The translations under genes were made by a program, and so were the position numbers. 64,000 nucleotides of DNA from Litoditis marina. Taxonomy: Eukaryota; Nematoda; Chromadorea; Rhabditida; Rhabditidae. Under the pieces are notes generated by a model that saw nothing but the letters and a program-made list of their open reading frames with translations, made no database searches and was not told where the DNA came from. The DNA is taken from contig OZ038433.1 in assembly GCA_964036275.1 (NCBI GenBank), positions 24,960,985 through 25,024,984 of the forward strand, read 5' to 3'. Of the stretch, positions 1 through 10,899 are shown piece after piece; within the stretch, counting starts at the first letter, position 1; every line of letters starts with the position of its first letter.

Positions 1-580
1 AAAAAGCTCATGTGTTCAAACTTCTCCGGTCTTGTCTTGACAATTCATGAATTTTTGATGGCTCTATCAATATTAGCACACCCAAATTATAAACTAGCCG
101 AGTTTTCAAACAGATAGCTCAATTAAACAATTGTTCATGGTCAACTAGTTGATACCTCTGTTGTGAACTCGACCTTGTTTCAAAAATCACGGACACATAT
201 ATAGATCATTATCTTTTGAAACGTTTACACTTGACCTTCCAACTAGACTTCGATTCACAGAAAACATAGCATAATATTCATTGCTTGAACCACATTGAGA
301 TATGATGAGGGTACGCATCGATTAGAGAAGGTAATTATATGAAAATTGAAGACATCAAAAGTGTCAGAACTTCACTCTGCTGGTTTTTCTTCGGCTGTGT
401 CAGAAGAGAATCCCAGTGGGCATGGGCCCTGAAATACTCGCAGTCAGCTAGCAAACGGTCAGAATCATGCTCACAAACAAACAGCAGCAGACAGTTCAGT
501 GACAACAGTTCGTGTAGATTGAAGACATGATTTCCGCTCATTTGTACAGCAGATCAGTTTGTAGTATATTAGAAAGTAAC

Positions 581-677
581 AGTTACGTGAAGTTGACATT
601 CTAATGAGGCATCGTGCACTTCATCATTGCGCGTGTCTGAGTTCTGCTGTGTTTAACATGTTTCACGTGACTGTGCA
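581..677. repeat. Dispersed short inverted-repeat element, copy 1
   Basis: A stretch of about 100 bp starts near TTACGTGAAGTTGACATTC and ends near TTTCACGTGACTGTGC. Related copies lie at about 23890-23977 (same strand) and 40472-40571 (opposite strand). All three share a core close to TTCTGCTGTGTTTAACATG, and the ends carry imperfect inverted CACGT-type motifs. This looks like a small non-autonomous DNA transposon family. I see no gene in the remainder of 1-1060. Confidence 0.65.
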
Positions 678-1187
678 AACGACTTACAATATACAAAGTA
701 CGTACAAATGTTTCGGTAATATACTGTGAGTGAAACTTTACGAGAAAGTGCAAGAACAGTCTCACTCATCTGTTATCTGTCGTGACTGTTTTCAATTAAT
801 GTACACCATTTCCATATAAATGACGCAGACAGTTGGTTTAACAAATCTATCGTTTCAGGTGTTCGTAGAATTATTCTTCCAATTTTCAAACATCATCACA
901 AACGGAAAAATGTTTTCGGTTACTTTATTTTGCATCAGTTGATACATTTTCCATTCGCCACCTCGTACGATTGTCATACAGAAGATTGATAAACCTATTT
1001 TTTTCATAATTTTTTTATTTTAGTTGCTCTGATAAGATTTTGGGTAAAAAAGAGCTCAACTTCAATAGGTCTACGTCTACGATCCTTCTTCCTTCAGTGA
1101 CGCTCACCTCTGTCTTGATGAGCTTCAAGAAACCGGTGAACATTTTGGGAGTACCCTTGAGTTCCTCCAGAAAATTCTTCCTGGATG

Positions 1188-2460
1188 TTCAAACATAAAT
1201 GTAATAATTGTATTTATGAACAGAGTAATGATTCGTTTCCACATTCAGCTAACCATACTATGGTTCTGTTATATAGTGTTAACAATTAGCACTTTCATGC
1301 CCTAATTTTACCCTACAACAGTGTACTGTTTTTTTCAGGAAAATTGAGAACAGAATGGAGAAAATAGTTCACCTGTCTTCCTCGGTTTTCAAAGTTGCGA
1401 TTTTCGATCCCATGTAGCTTAGGATTTCGTCTTTTTCTTCCTTGTTCATGTTGAGCGAATTCTTAATCATTCAATATTGAAACGGCTTTTTTACAATTAT
1501 TCAATATTGAAACAGTTTTTGTACTTTTGAAGTTTTACTCTGCAATGGGCGAGAAAGTGAGAGGCTTTTTTCAGAAAGCAATAGACTACATGGTAAATTC
1601 AAATATCAGTATCATGTGCACGCTCCAAACTCGACAAGGAGAAATAAAAAGACTGGGAAGAAAAAATTGTCAGCTCCCTACGAGGGAAAAGAGTCTTCAC
1701 CCTCTTGAATAGAGGGAATGTTACCAAATGCGAAGAAGGTGTGGATATGGCGTGCTATGAGGTGACCCATGGCATTAGAGCCCCAGAACGTTAAGTGTAT
1801 CTTGAATTATGCATCAGCTCGCATGATAATTATTTAAAGCACGAGATCATTGCATGTCTTAAAGGAGACCGGAACACAACTTGAGCAGAGGCTTTGATTC
1901 CGGCTGCTTCCAACTGTATTGAGATCAGAGATCACAAATAACTCGTATATTAGTTTGATCAGTCCACGTGACATTCACGTGAGAATGCCTCGCGACACGC
2001 AACGCGTTCAATCAAAAGTAGGATACAGCAGCTTTACGAGAAACCATGTTGCTCTCCGGTCTCCTTTAACCGTGAAATCGGTATGTTCTCTGCCAACTAA
2101 ACCGTTGAACGAGAAGAGAAAGCAAGAGTACGTTTTGGCTCTTAACTTTCAATACTGGTACTGTAGAAAGTGCGTTTGATCTTACCAACCAACACGCAAA
2201 AATCATCTGTACAAATGTAGAATGTGAATAGACCATTCCTTCACAGGAATATCTGCTGAAACAACCTCAAAAGTATACAATTCCCGAACACCTGCCTTAC
2301 AAAAACAAGTTCCAGGTTCCGTCGAAAAAAGCCTGCTGTGGTTATCGTTTTTTTTTCCATAGCACTTCGTACCGAAATCTACACTCTGTTTCACCAATAG
2401 TACTAAAGTGTCTTGTTTTGAGTTTAGATACATATAATTTGACCGCAGGTAACATTTATG
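1188..2460. repeat. Direct duplication, left copy (interrupted)
   Basis: This segment is a near-identical direct copy of 2770-3840. It begins at ATGTTCAAACATAAATG and ends at AACATTTATGGT. It is longer than its partner because a 203-bp element is inserted at a TTAA site (1863-2065). Small indels separate the copies; for example the open frame that runs to 3382 in the right copy is broken by single-base shifts here. Both copies hold a possible exon after a CAG acceptor near 2248 whose translation starts EYLLKQPQKYTIPEHLPYKN. I do not recognise the protein. It may be a duplicated gene fragment. Confidence 0.75.
1863..2065. mobile_element. TTAA-flanked MITE insertion
   Basis: The 203-bp element begins AGGAGACCGGA and ends with its inverse TCCGGTCTCCT. 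It is bracketed by TTAA at 1859-1862 and 2066-2069. The homologous position in the right copy of the duplication (3447-3450) holds a single TTAA with no insert, so filled and empty sites are both visible. A TTAA target duplication is characteristic of piggyBac-type transposition. No transposase is encoded, so the element would be non-autonomous. The open frame crossing it (1919-2179) is not a gene. Confidence 0.8.
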
Positions 2461-2607
2461 GTCAATACATTGACGTGTTCACTAACACTACGTGTTCCAT
2501 TCAGGTATCCATCAGTTTTCTTTCTACTCTAGTCTGAGCTGGTTGGTAGTGGAGGAGTCTCCCCGTTTTCATGTTTCCACCATCCTAACACTACGTGTTC
2601 CATTCAG

Positions 2608-2784
2608 GTATCCAGTCTACAAGTCGACTCAGACGACGAAGAGATTGAAAACCCGGGCCACTCGCGGCTGGGAATCGCTGGTCCGTATTCCCAACAGGAA
2701 TATATGTTCACAAGCAGTTCTCTTCCCGTCCTCCAAGAAGTTTCTCGCATGTCACTGGATCAATGCCAGAATGTTCAAACATAA
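2608..2784 (+). CDS. Candidate coding exon of unknown identity
   Basis: After an ATTCAG acceptor an open frame begins VSSLQVDSDDEEIENPGHSR and runs about 58 codons to a TAA at the edge of the downstream duplicated block. Its acidic, serine-rich composition and the lack of stops look like real protein, unlike the neighbouring sequence. I found no donor site and no certain partner exon. A 30-bp direct repeat including the acceptor (TAACACTACGTGTTCCATTC) occurs about 103 bp upstream. It may be the truncated end of a gene cut by the duplication. No family recognised. Confidence 0.35.
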   Translation, partial: VSSLQVDSDDEEIENPGHSRLGIAGPYSQQEYMFTSSSLPVLQEVSRMSLDQCQNVQT

Positions 2785-3840
2785 ATGTAATAATTGTATT
2801 TATGAACAGAGTAATTATTCGTTTCCACATTCAGCTAACCATACTATGGTTCTGTTCTATAGTGTTAACAATTAGCACTTTCATGCCCTAATTTTCCCAA
2901 CAACAGTGTACTGTTTTTTTCAGGAAAATTGCGAGCAGAATGGAGAAAATAGTTCACCTGTCTTCCTCGGTTTTCAAAGTTGCGATTTTCGATCCCATGT
3001 AGCTTAGGATTTCGTCTTTTTCTTCCTTGTTCATGTTGAGCGAATTCTTAATCATTCAATATTGAAACGGCTTTTTTACAATTATTCAATATTGAAACAG
3101 GTTTTTTTACTTTTGAAGTTTTACTATGCAATGGGCTTGAAAGTGAGAGGCTTTTTTCAGAAAGCAATAGACTACATGGTGAATTCAAATATCAGTATCA
3201 TGAGCATGCTCCAAACTCAACAAGCAAAAATGAAAAAGACTGGGAAGAACAAAATTGTCAGCTCCATACGAGGGAAAAGAGCCTTCACCTTCTTGAATAG
3301 GGGGAATCATACAAATTGCGAAGAAGGTGTGGATATGGCGTGCTATGAGGTGACCCATGGCATTAGAGCCCCAGAACGTTAAGTGTATCTTGAATTATTC
3401 ATCATCTCGCATGATAATTATTTAAAGCACGAGATCATTGCATGTCTTAACCGTGAAATCAGCATGTTCTCTGCCAACTAAACAGTTGAACGAGAAGAGA
3501 AAGCAAGAGTACGTTTTGGCTCTTAACTTTCAATACTGGTACTGTAGAAAGTGCGTTTGATCTTACCAACCAACACGCAAGGATCATCAGTACAAATGTA
3601 GAATGTGAATGGACCATTCCTTCACAGGAATATCTGCTGAAACAACCTCAAAAGTATACAATTCCCGAACACCTGCCTTACAAAAACAAGTTCCAGGTTC
3701 CGTCGAAAAAAGCCTGCTGTGGTTCACGTTTTTTTTCCATAGCACTTCGTACCGAAATCTACACTCTGTTTCACCAATAGTACTAAAGTGTCTTGTTTTG
3801 AGTTTAGATACATATAATTTGACAGCAGGTAACATTTATG
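2770..3840. repeat. Direct duplication, right copy (uninterrupted)
   Basis: Partner of the segment at 1188-2460. It keeps the empty TTAA site at 3447-3450. An open frame of 106 codons (3062-3382) and a candidate exon following CAG near 3629 (translation starting EYLLKQPQ and ending near KKACCG) are present, but neither could be joined into a complete gene. From 3841 to 4785 I see no supported feature. Confidence 0.75.
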
Positions 3841-4785
3841 GTGAGTACATTGCTACTGCGACAGTGTATGAGTAACCACCATACAAAACACTCTCTACGG
3901 CTTGCGAACTACTGTGTCAAAGTATAATAATGTTTGTTCAAACATGCACTCAGATTACATGAGCTGTTCTTACTGTTTGTCATCAAACATCAAATTGTGT
4001 ACAAGCAGCTAGTCTCCAATGAGCTACTGGAAGAGGTGATAATATGTACTCCCAGGTGCATTCTTTTTATCCCCAACCCTTCATTATTGAAAGGTGCAAC
4101 TAATCTATTAAATCTCATAATACCCTTGGTAGCTTGCTAGTCTTAGAAGTTCGACAGATTGACGTTTTCAACTACAAGTAGTTCATTACACGTATGTTTT
4201 CATGACGCGTGGCATCAAATAGCGTCATATAAAAGTTATAGCACCTACTACAATTCTGTTTACTACAAAATGGTGTTTTCAAAGAATAGTTATACATGCT
4301 CGTGGGTACTTGTAGTACGTCGTTTGCTCTCGTCCATATTATTTGAAGTCCCAATTTGGTTTATTAACAATAGAACTCAGCCAGAATATAGAAAAAAACT
4401 ATATAAAAACTCATCTAGAAAAAACTGATGTAAAACGTTTTCCATACACAACGAGAAGATTTAGAAGGGATTGCGGTAGTTTCAATGGAACAATCACCAA
4501 GTATTAGCTGTTTTATATTTGTTATTTGCTTTGAAAAACATGTTATTTGTTCACGATAACATAGGCTCACGTACATAATACTATACGAGTTTTTAATTTC
4601 AAGTTAGGGAACAAAGTGTGCCTTCAACATATCACAATGAGCAGCGCTCAGTATTACACACTTTCCTGAGACATAATTCTAAACATACACCAACATCTCG
4701 AGAGGATTGGACGTGATTTGATAAATCTTTGAATCTTGGAAATCTTTGGACATTTATTTAAGTAGACCCAGACAGTTCACTCTCG

Positions 4786-7700
4786 ATGGAGGTGCCTGGC
4801 TACGCCCGAATATTCTGCTCATGTCTACAAGGAACTGTGAGTATAAAGTAGGCAATAGCCAATGATTGGTTGAACTCAACAACATTTAGTTGCTCTTCAC
4901 ACAAATCTATGGAGTCCACATTGCATCTTAGTTGTGAAATAAAAATTGGTTTCGAGAACCTACAACTTTAGCATCTAACCGAAAATGCCAGTTCGGTCTC
5001 GAATTGTCGGTTAAAACATTATCTCAGTCAAACAATCAACTTCAATGTTTAGAAAGACATTTCAAAAGGAGACGACACAGTACATGGTTTCTATTGAAAA
5101 CAGATACGTGTTCACGGTTTTACTGAAAAAGATACTCGAAAAATCAAAAATTGCAGACGGCAGTTTTCGGGCTGCTCACGACTGGCTACATTGTGGTTAT
5201 TATGGTACTGGACAAGAAGAAACTGACTTCTTTCAACCTGATTTGTGTTACAAAATGTGTCGCCAATTTTCTTGTTCTGTGCATGTATTTGGGGTGGCAG
5301 CTGCCGTTCACCATAACGTGAGTACACTTTTTCCCATTACCCGGTTGCTCTAAGTAGTTAGTTGTTAGTTAATTATTCAGCTCAGCACTTTCAACTGATT
5401 CTGAATCGTTTCTTTGTACCAGAGCAGTTATTTATACTAGGAGAATATACCTAATTTAATTACCTTCCGCATTCTCCTAATTTTCGCTTCGTTTTTTCCT
5501 CAGAGATTCAAATCATTGTTCAATTAATCCAATATGTGCGCGGAAAAAAAAACTACAGTAACCACGGCTCAAAATAGAACTGAACACTTACCATCTGACA
5601 TATCGTACAATTACGTCACATCAAAGAACAAAAGTAAAATTCCAGAATAACAAAGCTATTAGTTGGATTGAATGTTTCACATTACTCCCACAAAATAACA
5701 TTTCATTTTTAGAACCAGCACTTCAAGCTGATTCATATCACCTGAGAAAGCTTTTGTGTCTGGGATTGGTTCAAACGTTTCAGATCTACGTCATATGGGT
5801 CCTTGGGAGTGAATCATCTGATAACCTCAATTATGGCTAACATCTATGTCATGAATCAACACATATGCGCCCTTCTAGCGGCAAATCGTTTTGTCGCTAT
5901 ATTTTTCGTCAATCATTACAAGAGAATATGCGGGAAAAAATCAATGGTGGTACGTTAAAATATATCTATCGAATGTGGATTTGCAACGGTGACAGAACAG
6001 TGCTGATGAGTTGTCTTTACACATCTCATGAGTCGTGGGATAGATATTACAGTATAGTCTGTTTCACGCAATGATAGCCCTTTACAGTAAGATTGTGCAT
6101 TTTGCAAGTACACTTTTGATAGCTAGAAGCTTTCGGAAACAATCAAAACTTTTTTGTTTCGTTCTTCACAGTTGGTGCTACCAACCTGCAAGAGAGTTAA
6201 TCGAAAAGTTTGTGAACTGATTAGAAAAAATACTTTAAATAATCGAAGGATTAATGTAGAAAGTTATCGATAGGTGGAACGGAGTATACTCTCAGTGGGC
6301 GATTAAGGAAGTTCTGAGTAGAGTAGTGTTCTCTTGTGTTCTGATCTCGGACCTAGACAGCAGTTCGCTTTTCGAGAAAAGATCAAATATTCATCATCGG
6401 CATTTTGCGTTCAGTCTAAAGCTTAATTCATATTTCATCGACCGACGTTATTAGTTAGGTGAACACGCGTATTGACGCATGCCTGATAATATCGCACTGC
6501 GACGACGTGAAAGTACTTTTTAAAAAGCTTGAGAAATTGCTTCAAAGTTTTTCGTTGACTGTTTTAGAGTTAGATCGCAATTAAAATCTAAAGCAGCTAT
6601 GATCGGTGTTGCAGATTTTCATCAGCATTATAATCGTGTCGAGAATCTACGCAGTGTTTACATCACTACAAGGTACGTTGATTGCAGTGCATGCGACTTC
6701 AGTTGGGTACACGGCCTTACGGCCACAACACAAACTGCTGTTTTTTTATTTGTCTGTGTGAATTTTTACCACGGAGTGCCGGAAAAACCCTAGGAACGGT
6801 GGTTTGCCTAAGCCTAAGCCTTAAATCGAAAGTGAAGTCAACATTTATGTAGAATAATAAAACTAAGTAATCATTTGATAAAGAAAATAAAAATGATGAA
6901 CCCAATAGGTTATATTCAAAAAATATTCACACAGATGAATAAAAAACAGCAGTTTGTGTTGTAGACGTAGTGTCAGGTCAGTCGGATTGTACTTAGGCGT
7001 ACAGAAATTTATTCTGTGCAGTCATCTAACGAGACAATTGTTGACAAAGCAGCAGCCGTGTTTTTTGCGCAAAATGTTAGTAAACTATTAAAACTTTCAA
7101 TGGAGTATTTCTGATGAAGCTCTACAAAATATTGCCATATTGGCAAACACTCTCCAGCTATAATGACATTCTGAACCATGCTATACTTGTAGCTGAGTGT
7201 AAATTACTCTATGACGGAGAGAGTATGATCTGGACACAACAGCCATCTGAAGTCTGTGAGAAACAATCACTTGATACGGCAGCCTATGGGATCTATATAC
7301 TGGCCCTCATTTGCTTGTCGCTTAATACACCGATATTCATACGCGTGATGTTCTACTATGTGAGTGGTCAAACAAAGTTTGGAATAATTGCAGAACCAGA
7401 ATTTCATCAGGGTTTGCTGTTGATAGACATTCTACCAGAACAGAGTCTGCTCTCGCTTTAGATCTTTCACTTTGAAATGTCTGTTTGTGAAGTTTTTTCT
7501 ATTTCGTACTTGCAGGCTCGAAAGAGTAGTACCGATGAACGAATTAGAAAGAATGCAAAACTGTTTTTGCAGGTGAGTTTTCATCCGATTAATTGCCTCA
7601 ACAGTTTACATCCTCAGTTATTTCAACTACAAATTCAACTTCTTTAAACTGTTTCATATCTGCAACGTGCAGCTTTTTTCCGCTATTTTTGGATTTGCGC

Positions 7701-8055
7701 ATGATCGCTTCTTCGTCATCGCAATTGTTTCAGTTTATCACGTTCATCAAAAATCATCAAACGTCTTAGGAAATACGGTTGATGCAAAACTATGGCTCCG
7801 CAGTGACTCATTCGAGCTCATCTCTTTGGCTTTCTAATGATTTCACAATCAAAGAAGTGTAGGATAGCTTGTTTCCAGACTATTCTACAAGACGCTCTCT
7901 TTGCGGCTGACATGTTGTTTATGACAAAACTGTACGATTACATCCTGCACCCCATATGGTTCTTCTTCTCTCTCTCCTACACCGGCGAACTTGTACATGT
8001 GCTCGATAGGCAAGTTTGGATAATGTCAGCATACTTATTCAATACGTTCATGTAA
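4786..8055 (+). CDS. Srx-like seven-transmembrane chemoreceptor (TM4 part unresolved)
   Basis: Exons read: 4786-4836, 5157-5317, 5784-5949, about 7158-7359, 7516-7572 and 7879-8055. Phases agree everywhere except between the third and fourth. Exon 2 carries TM1-TM2 (FGLLTTGYIVVIMVLDKKK, then CVTKCVANFLVLCMYLGWQL). Exon 3 carries TM3 ending in ANRFVAIFFVNHYKRI, the position of the conserved NR motif. Exon 4 has the extracellular cysteines and TM5, exon 5 the basic loop ending KNAKLFLQ, and exon 6 starts TILQDALFAADMLF and ends with the ELVHVLD signature. This order matches the nematode Srx family of candidate chemosensory GPCRs. No convincing TM4 exon was found between 5950 and 7150, so the gene may have lost it or I missed a short exon. 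The first exon is the least certain. Expected location is the ciliary membrane of sensory neurons (family knowledge). Confidence 0.72.
6722..6963. mobile_element. Foldback/MITE in an intron of the Srx-like gene
   Basis: CACAACACAAACTGCTGTTT near 6724 is repeated in inverse orientation near 6945-6963, with matching CACACAGA-type extensions inward on both arms. The element is about 240 bp with no coding capacity. It lies in the intron where the TM4 exon of the receptor would be expected. Confidence 0.65.
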
Positions 8056-8504
8056 TGGACATGTTGTTTATATTGTATCCCATACAACATGTCTAATACA
8101 TGAATGTATACTTAAATCATACATAACATGCAATCAATAAGCAATTTAATCAAAGTACGACATTTGCCTCCTAGAAAAGTCCTGGAAAATGTTAATGTGA
8201 GGTTTCTTTTCAGTGTCATCATGCTAATGTTCCAACCAGACTTACTCACAACGTTGGTAAAAAAGGTAGGCAAGGTGAAAGTGACAGTTTTGCTAGAATC
8301 TCAGAGAAGAGTTAAGCTGTAAAGAGTTCAGAACATAATTTTCGTGCTAACTACTTTTAAAATTGATTGACAACGTGACGAGAAATTTCTTTATTTTACA
8401 TTCAAGGATCGGTTTCGGTAAGTGTCGTTACTTCTGGTTGAATGAATCAATTCTGCGCGCTGATCAACCTCCCATTGAATTAGCCTAGAATGTTTAACGT
8501 TTTT

Positions 8505-8688
8505 CTGGCGGCGTAGCAATCCCTCCAATCTCACGAGAAGTTCATATGAGTTTCTCATGAGATACCTCATGAGCTACTCGTGAACTCTCAGTGTTGTAGT
8601 ATAGCAATCAATACAATCTCATGAGAAGCTCATGCGAATAGCTCATGAGGTATCTCATGAGATTTTTGAGGGATTGCTACGGCGCCTG
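8505..8688. mobile_element. CATGAG-rich MITE, copy 1
   Basis: The element is about 184 bp, with ends CTGGCGGCGTAGCAATCCC and GGGATTGCTACGGCGCCTGAG-like inverse sequence. Inside are many short inverted TCTCATGAG/CTCATGAGA units, giving a compound hairpin. A second copy in the other orientation lies at 31102-31286, and a fragment of the end (GGAGGGATTGCTACG) at about 58506. Confidence 0.75.
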
Positions 8689-8699
8689 AGAAGATATAT

Positions 8700-10500
8700 C
8701 ATAGATAGCTAGAAAATATATGAGGCAATATGTTGTCTCGGGGTTCCTATAAAATTGGAGATTGGTTGGTTAAACACTGTAACCTACCTGCATACAACTG
8801 TTACACCATGAGCTGAAATGTTGCGTGATATATAGCTCATTAATTGTTAACGAGTTGTTCTTAGACTTCTACCTATTTCCGTCACTTGAATCTCCATCTA
8901 GATATGTTTTACAGTTTGACCATTCTGTTAGGTAAGAATACTTTTATTTTCAGAAACCAGGAGTATTGTTTATAAGAACATCCAACAACGGCACAGCAGC
9001 TAGCGCTCCGTGACCGGCAAAAGAAGCCAAGACGTAGCATCTCTTAGAAACATATTGCAACGTCTTTCGAAAAAGCTGAGAAAAACATAGTTTCTCATTT
9101 TTTGTTGTTGTTCATTCACTAACTCACTTTCTAAAGGCACAATTGTCTAGAGCATGGTTTTTGTACAACCTCGTAAATATAGATTCGAGTACAGATAAGA
9201 TTGCGTGTTCGATTAATTTGAGTGTAGATGAGGATGAGTTATGACCTTTGAATAGCGAAACAAAAATTAGCGAAGAAGATCTAGAACCTACGAGAATTAT
9301 GTTAATCTTTTTGTTAGTTGTGTGTAGCTATATTAAAATTGTGAGGTAGGCTATCCCACAAAATAGGATGTTGGAGAAGCTATGTTCCGTTGTTTCAAGC
9401 AATTATATATTCTGGTAAAGTGAGTTCACATAAGTACATTAATCCAGTTTGGGGACATTTTAGGAAACTCTTTTTCGTGGTCCCCAGCCCTCATCTGTAT
9501 AAACTATGGGCACCTAAAAGTGTTGATATTTTAGCAATATAATTATAGAAGCAATTTTTCGTTGTTTCAAGCAATTATATATTCTGGTAGAGTGAGTTCA
9601 CATAAATACAATAATCCAATTTGGGACATGTTTGGAAACTGCCTTTTGTGGTTCCCAGCCCTCATCTGTATAAACTATGGGAACCTAAATGTGGTGATAT
9701 TTCAGCAATATAATTATATGATTACATCCAGCGTGGACACCCGCAATCATATTTTGCAAAAGAGAAACGTGTGTTATGATAAGCTCTTATACCATTGCTC
9801 TCATTTGACACTTCTCGCATTTGTCTGTTCACTATTCAGAAAACAAAAAAGGAAACGTTCTGTTCAACATAGTTTTGAACAATATTCTTCTTGCTGACCG
9901 GTACTTCAAAAATGGTTATCTAGGAGTACGAACCTAGTTTCCTGTTTCACAGACGGCCCCCCTAGCGAAGACGAATAGTCGACGAAAACGGATTACAGTA
10001 ATCAGTCACAAGTCTTTGAGATACCGCTCGACGTGCAGTTGATTTTGAGCGATCGCTGCGAACTGGGTGGTCTGCGGAAGTTACCCTGTGCGGTAAAAGG
10101 ACGCTTGTGAACATGTAAAATGGAAAAATTAATTAATTCATTTATTCGTTCTAATCAAGCGGAGTGGAGACAAGCTGAGTGAACACGAAACCCAATGCAG
10201 TTCCATTATTTTCAGTTTGCTGACCGAAATTCATTCGCTGTCGTAATGTTCTACCACATATTCCACGAACTAAATCCAGCTAAATTCATGGTTTAATTCG
10301 AGCAAAGTTATACTTGTATCGAGTTGTGAAGTTTTTATATGTTTTTCTAGAATCGATATTTGGTTTTTAGATCACATGCGAGACGATTAGCATGTGCTAG
10401 ACACTCTCACGTGTTCAGTTCTCAGATAACGCGTGCAGTTTCTTCTATTTTGGCCTAAAACCCATATATTTTTAATTTGTTCTTTTTGGGATAGGAACTT
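8700..10500. other. Non-coding stretch with a tandem duplication
   Basis: No supported gene. The only structure I see is two adjacent, diverged copies of about 175 bp (about 9387-9555 and 9562-9725), both starting near TTGTTTCAAGCAATTATATA and containing CAGCCCTCATCTGTATAAAC. The open frame 9562-9897 covers the second copy and does not look like protein. Confidence 0.6.
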
Positions 10501-10508
10501 AAGTATAA

Positions 10509-10685
10509 GGTGCATCGCTCCCCGCCGAGTTGTACCGTAGCGCGCTCGATTGGCGTTTTTTACGAGGCTGGAAGGACGATTACTATCTGCGCCATCAATC
10601 CATCTACACGGACAAATTACGCAGCAAGAAGGATGAAATAGCGGGCGAGATGGAGAGACGCAGAGAACCTGATCTGACCGGGATT
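10509..10685 (+). CDS. Orphan coding-like stretch, possible exon
   Basis: An open frame reads YRSALDWRFLRGWKDDYYL, continues through HQSIYTDKLRSKKDEIAGEM and ends at a GTTTGT donor-like site. Its high charge, balanced codon use and locally raised GC content differ from the flanks. The spacing of W, Y, H and RKxE-like residues loosely recalls the region after helix G of CYP4-type cytochrome P450s, but no heme-binding or I-helix exon is nearby, so I do not assign it. No TTTCAG acceptor is present at the left edge. It may be a pseudogene fragment. Confidence 0.25.
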
Positions 10686-10899
10686 CTTGTTTGTTTTATT
10701 GGCTCGGGTAAATTGCATCTTCGACACTGCGAACCCATAAAGAGCAATTTATACGACCACTTAAGCCAACTCGCAACATTTGCTCGGGAAACCATCAGCG
10801 GATGGAGTTACACTGGTTTATCAGATCACGCACTACTATTCCGAAAAGTTCTCCGAGGAGATCAATTCGATATGTATGTCCAAATATGGCCTGTAGTCT

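Noticed and set aside
1919..2179. 86-codon open frame
   Set aside because: It crosses a TTAA-flanked transposon insertion; the sequence is not continuous in the sister copy.
10530..10685. Cytochrome P450 exon
   Set aside because: Only a loose residue-spacing resemblance; no heme-binding cysteine motif or other P450 exons nearby, so left unassigned.
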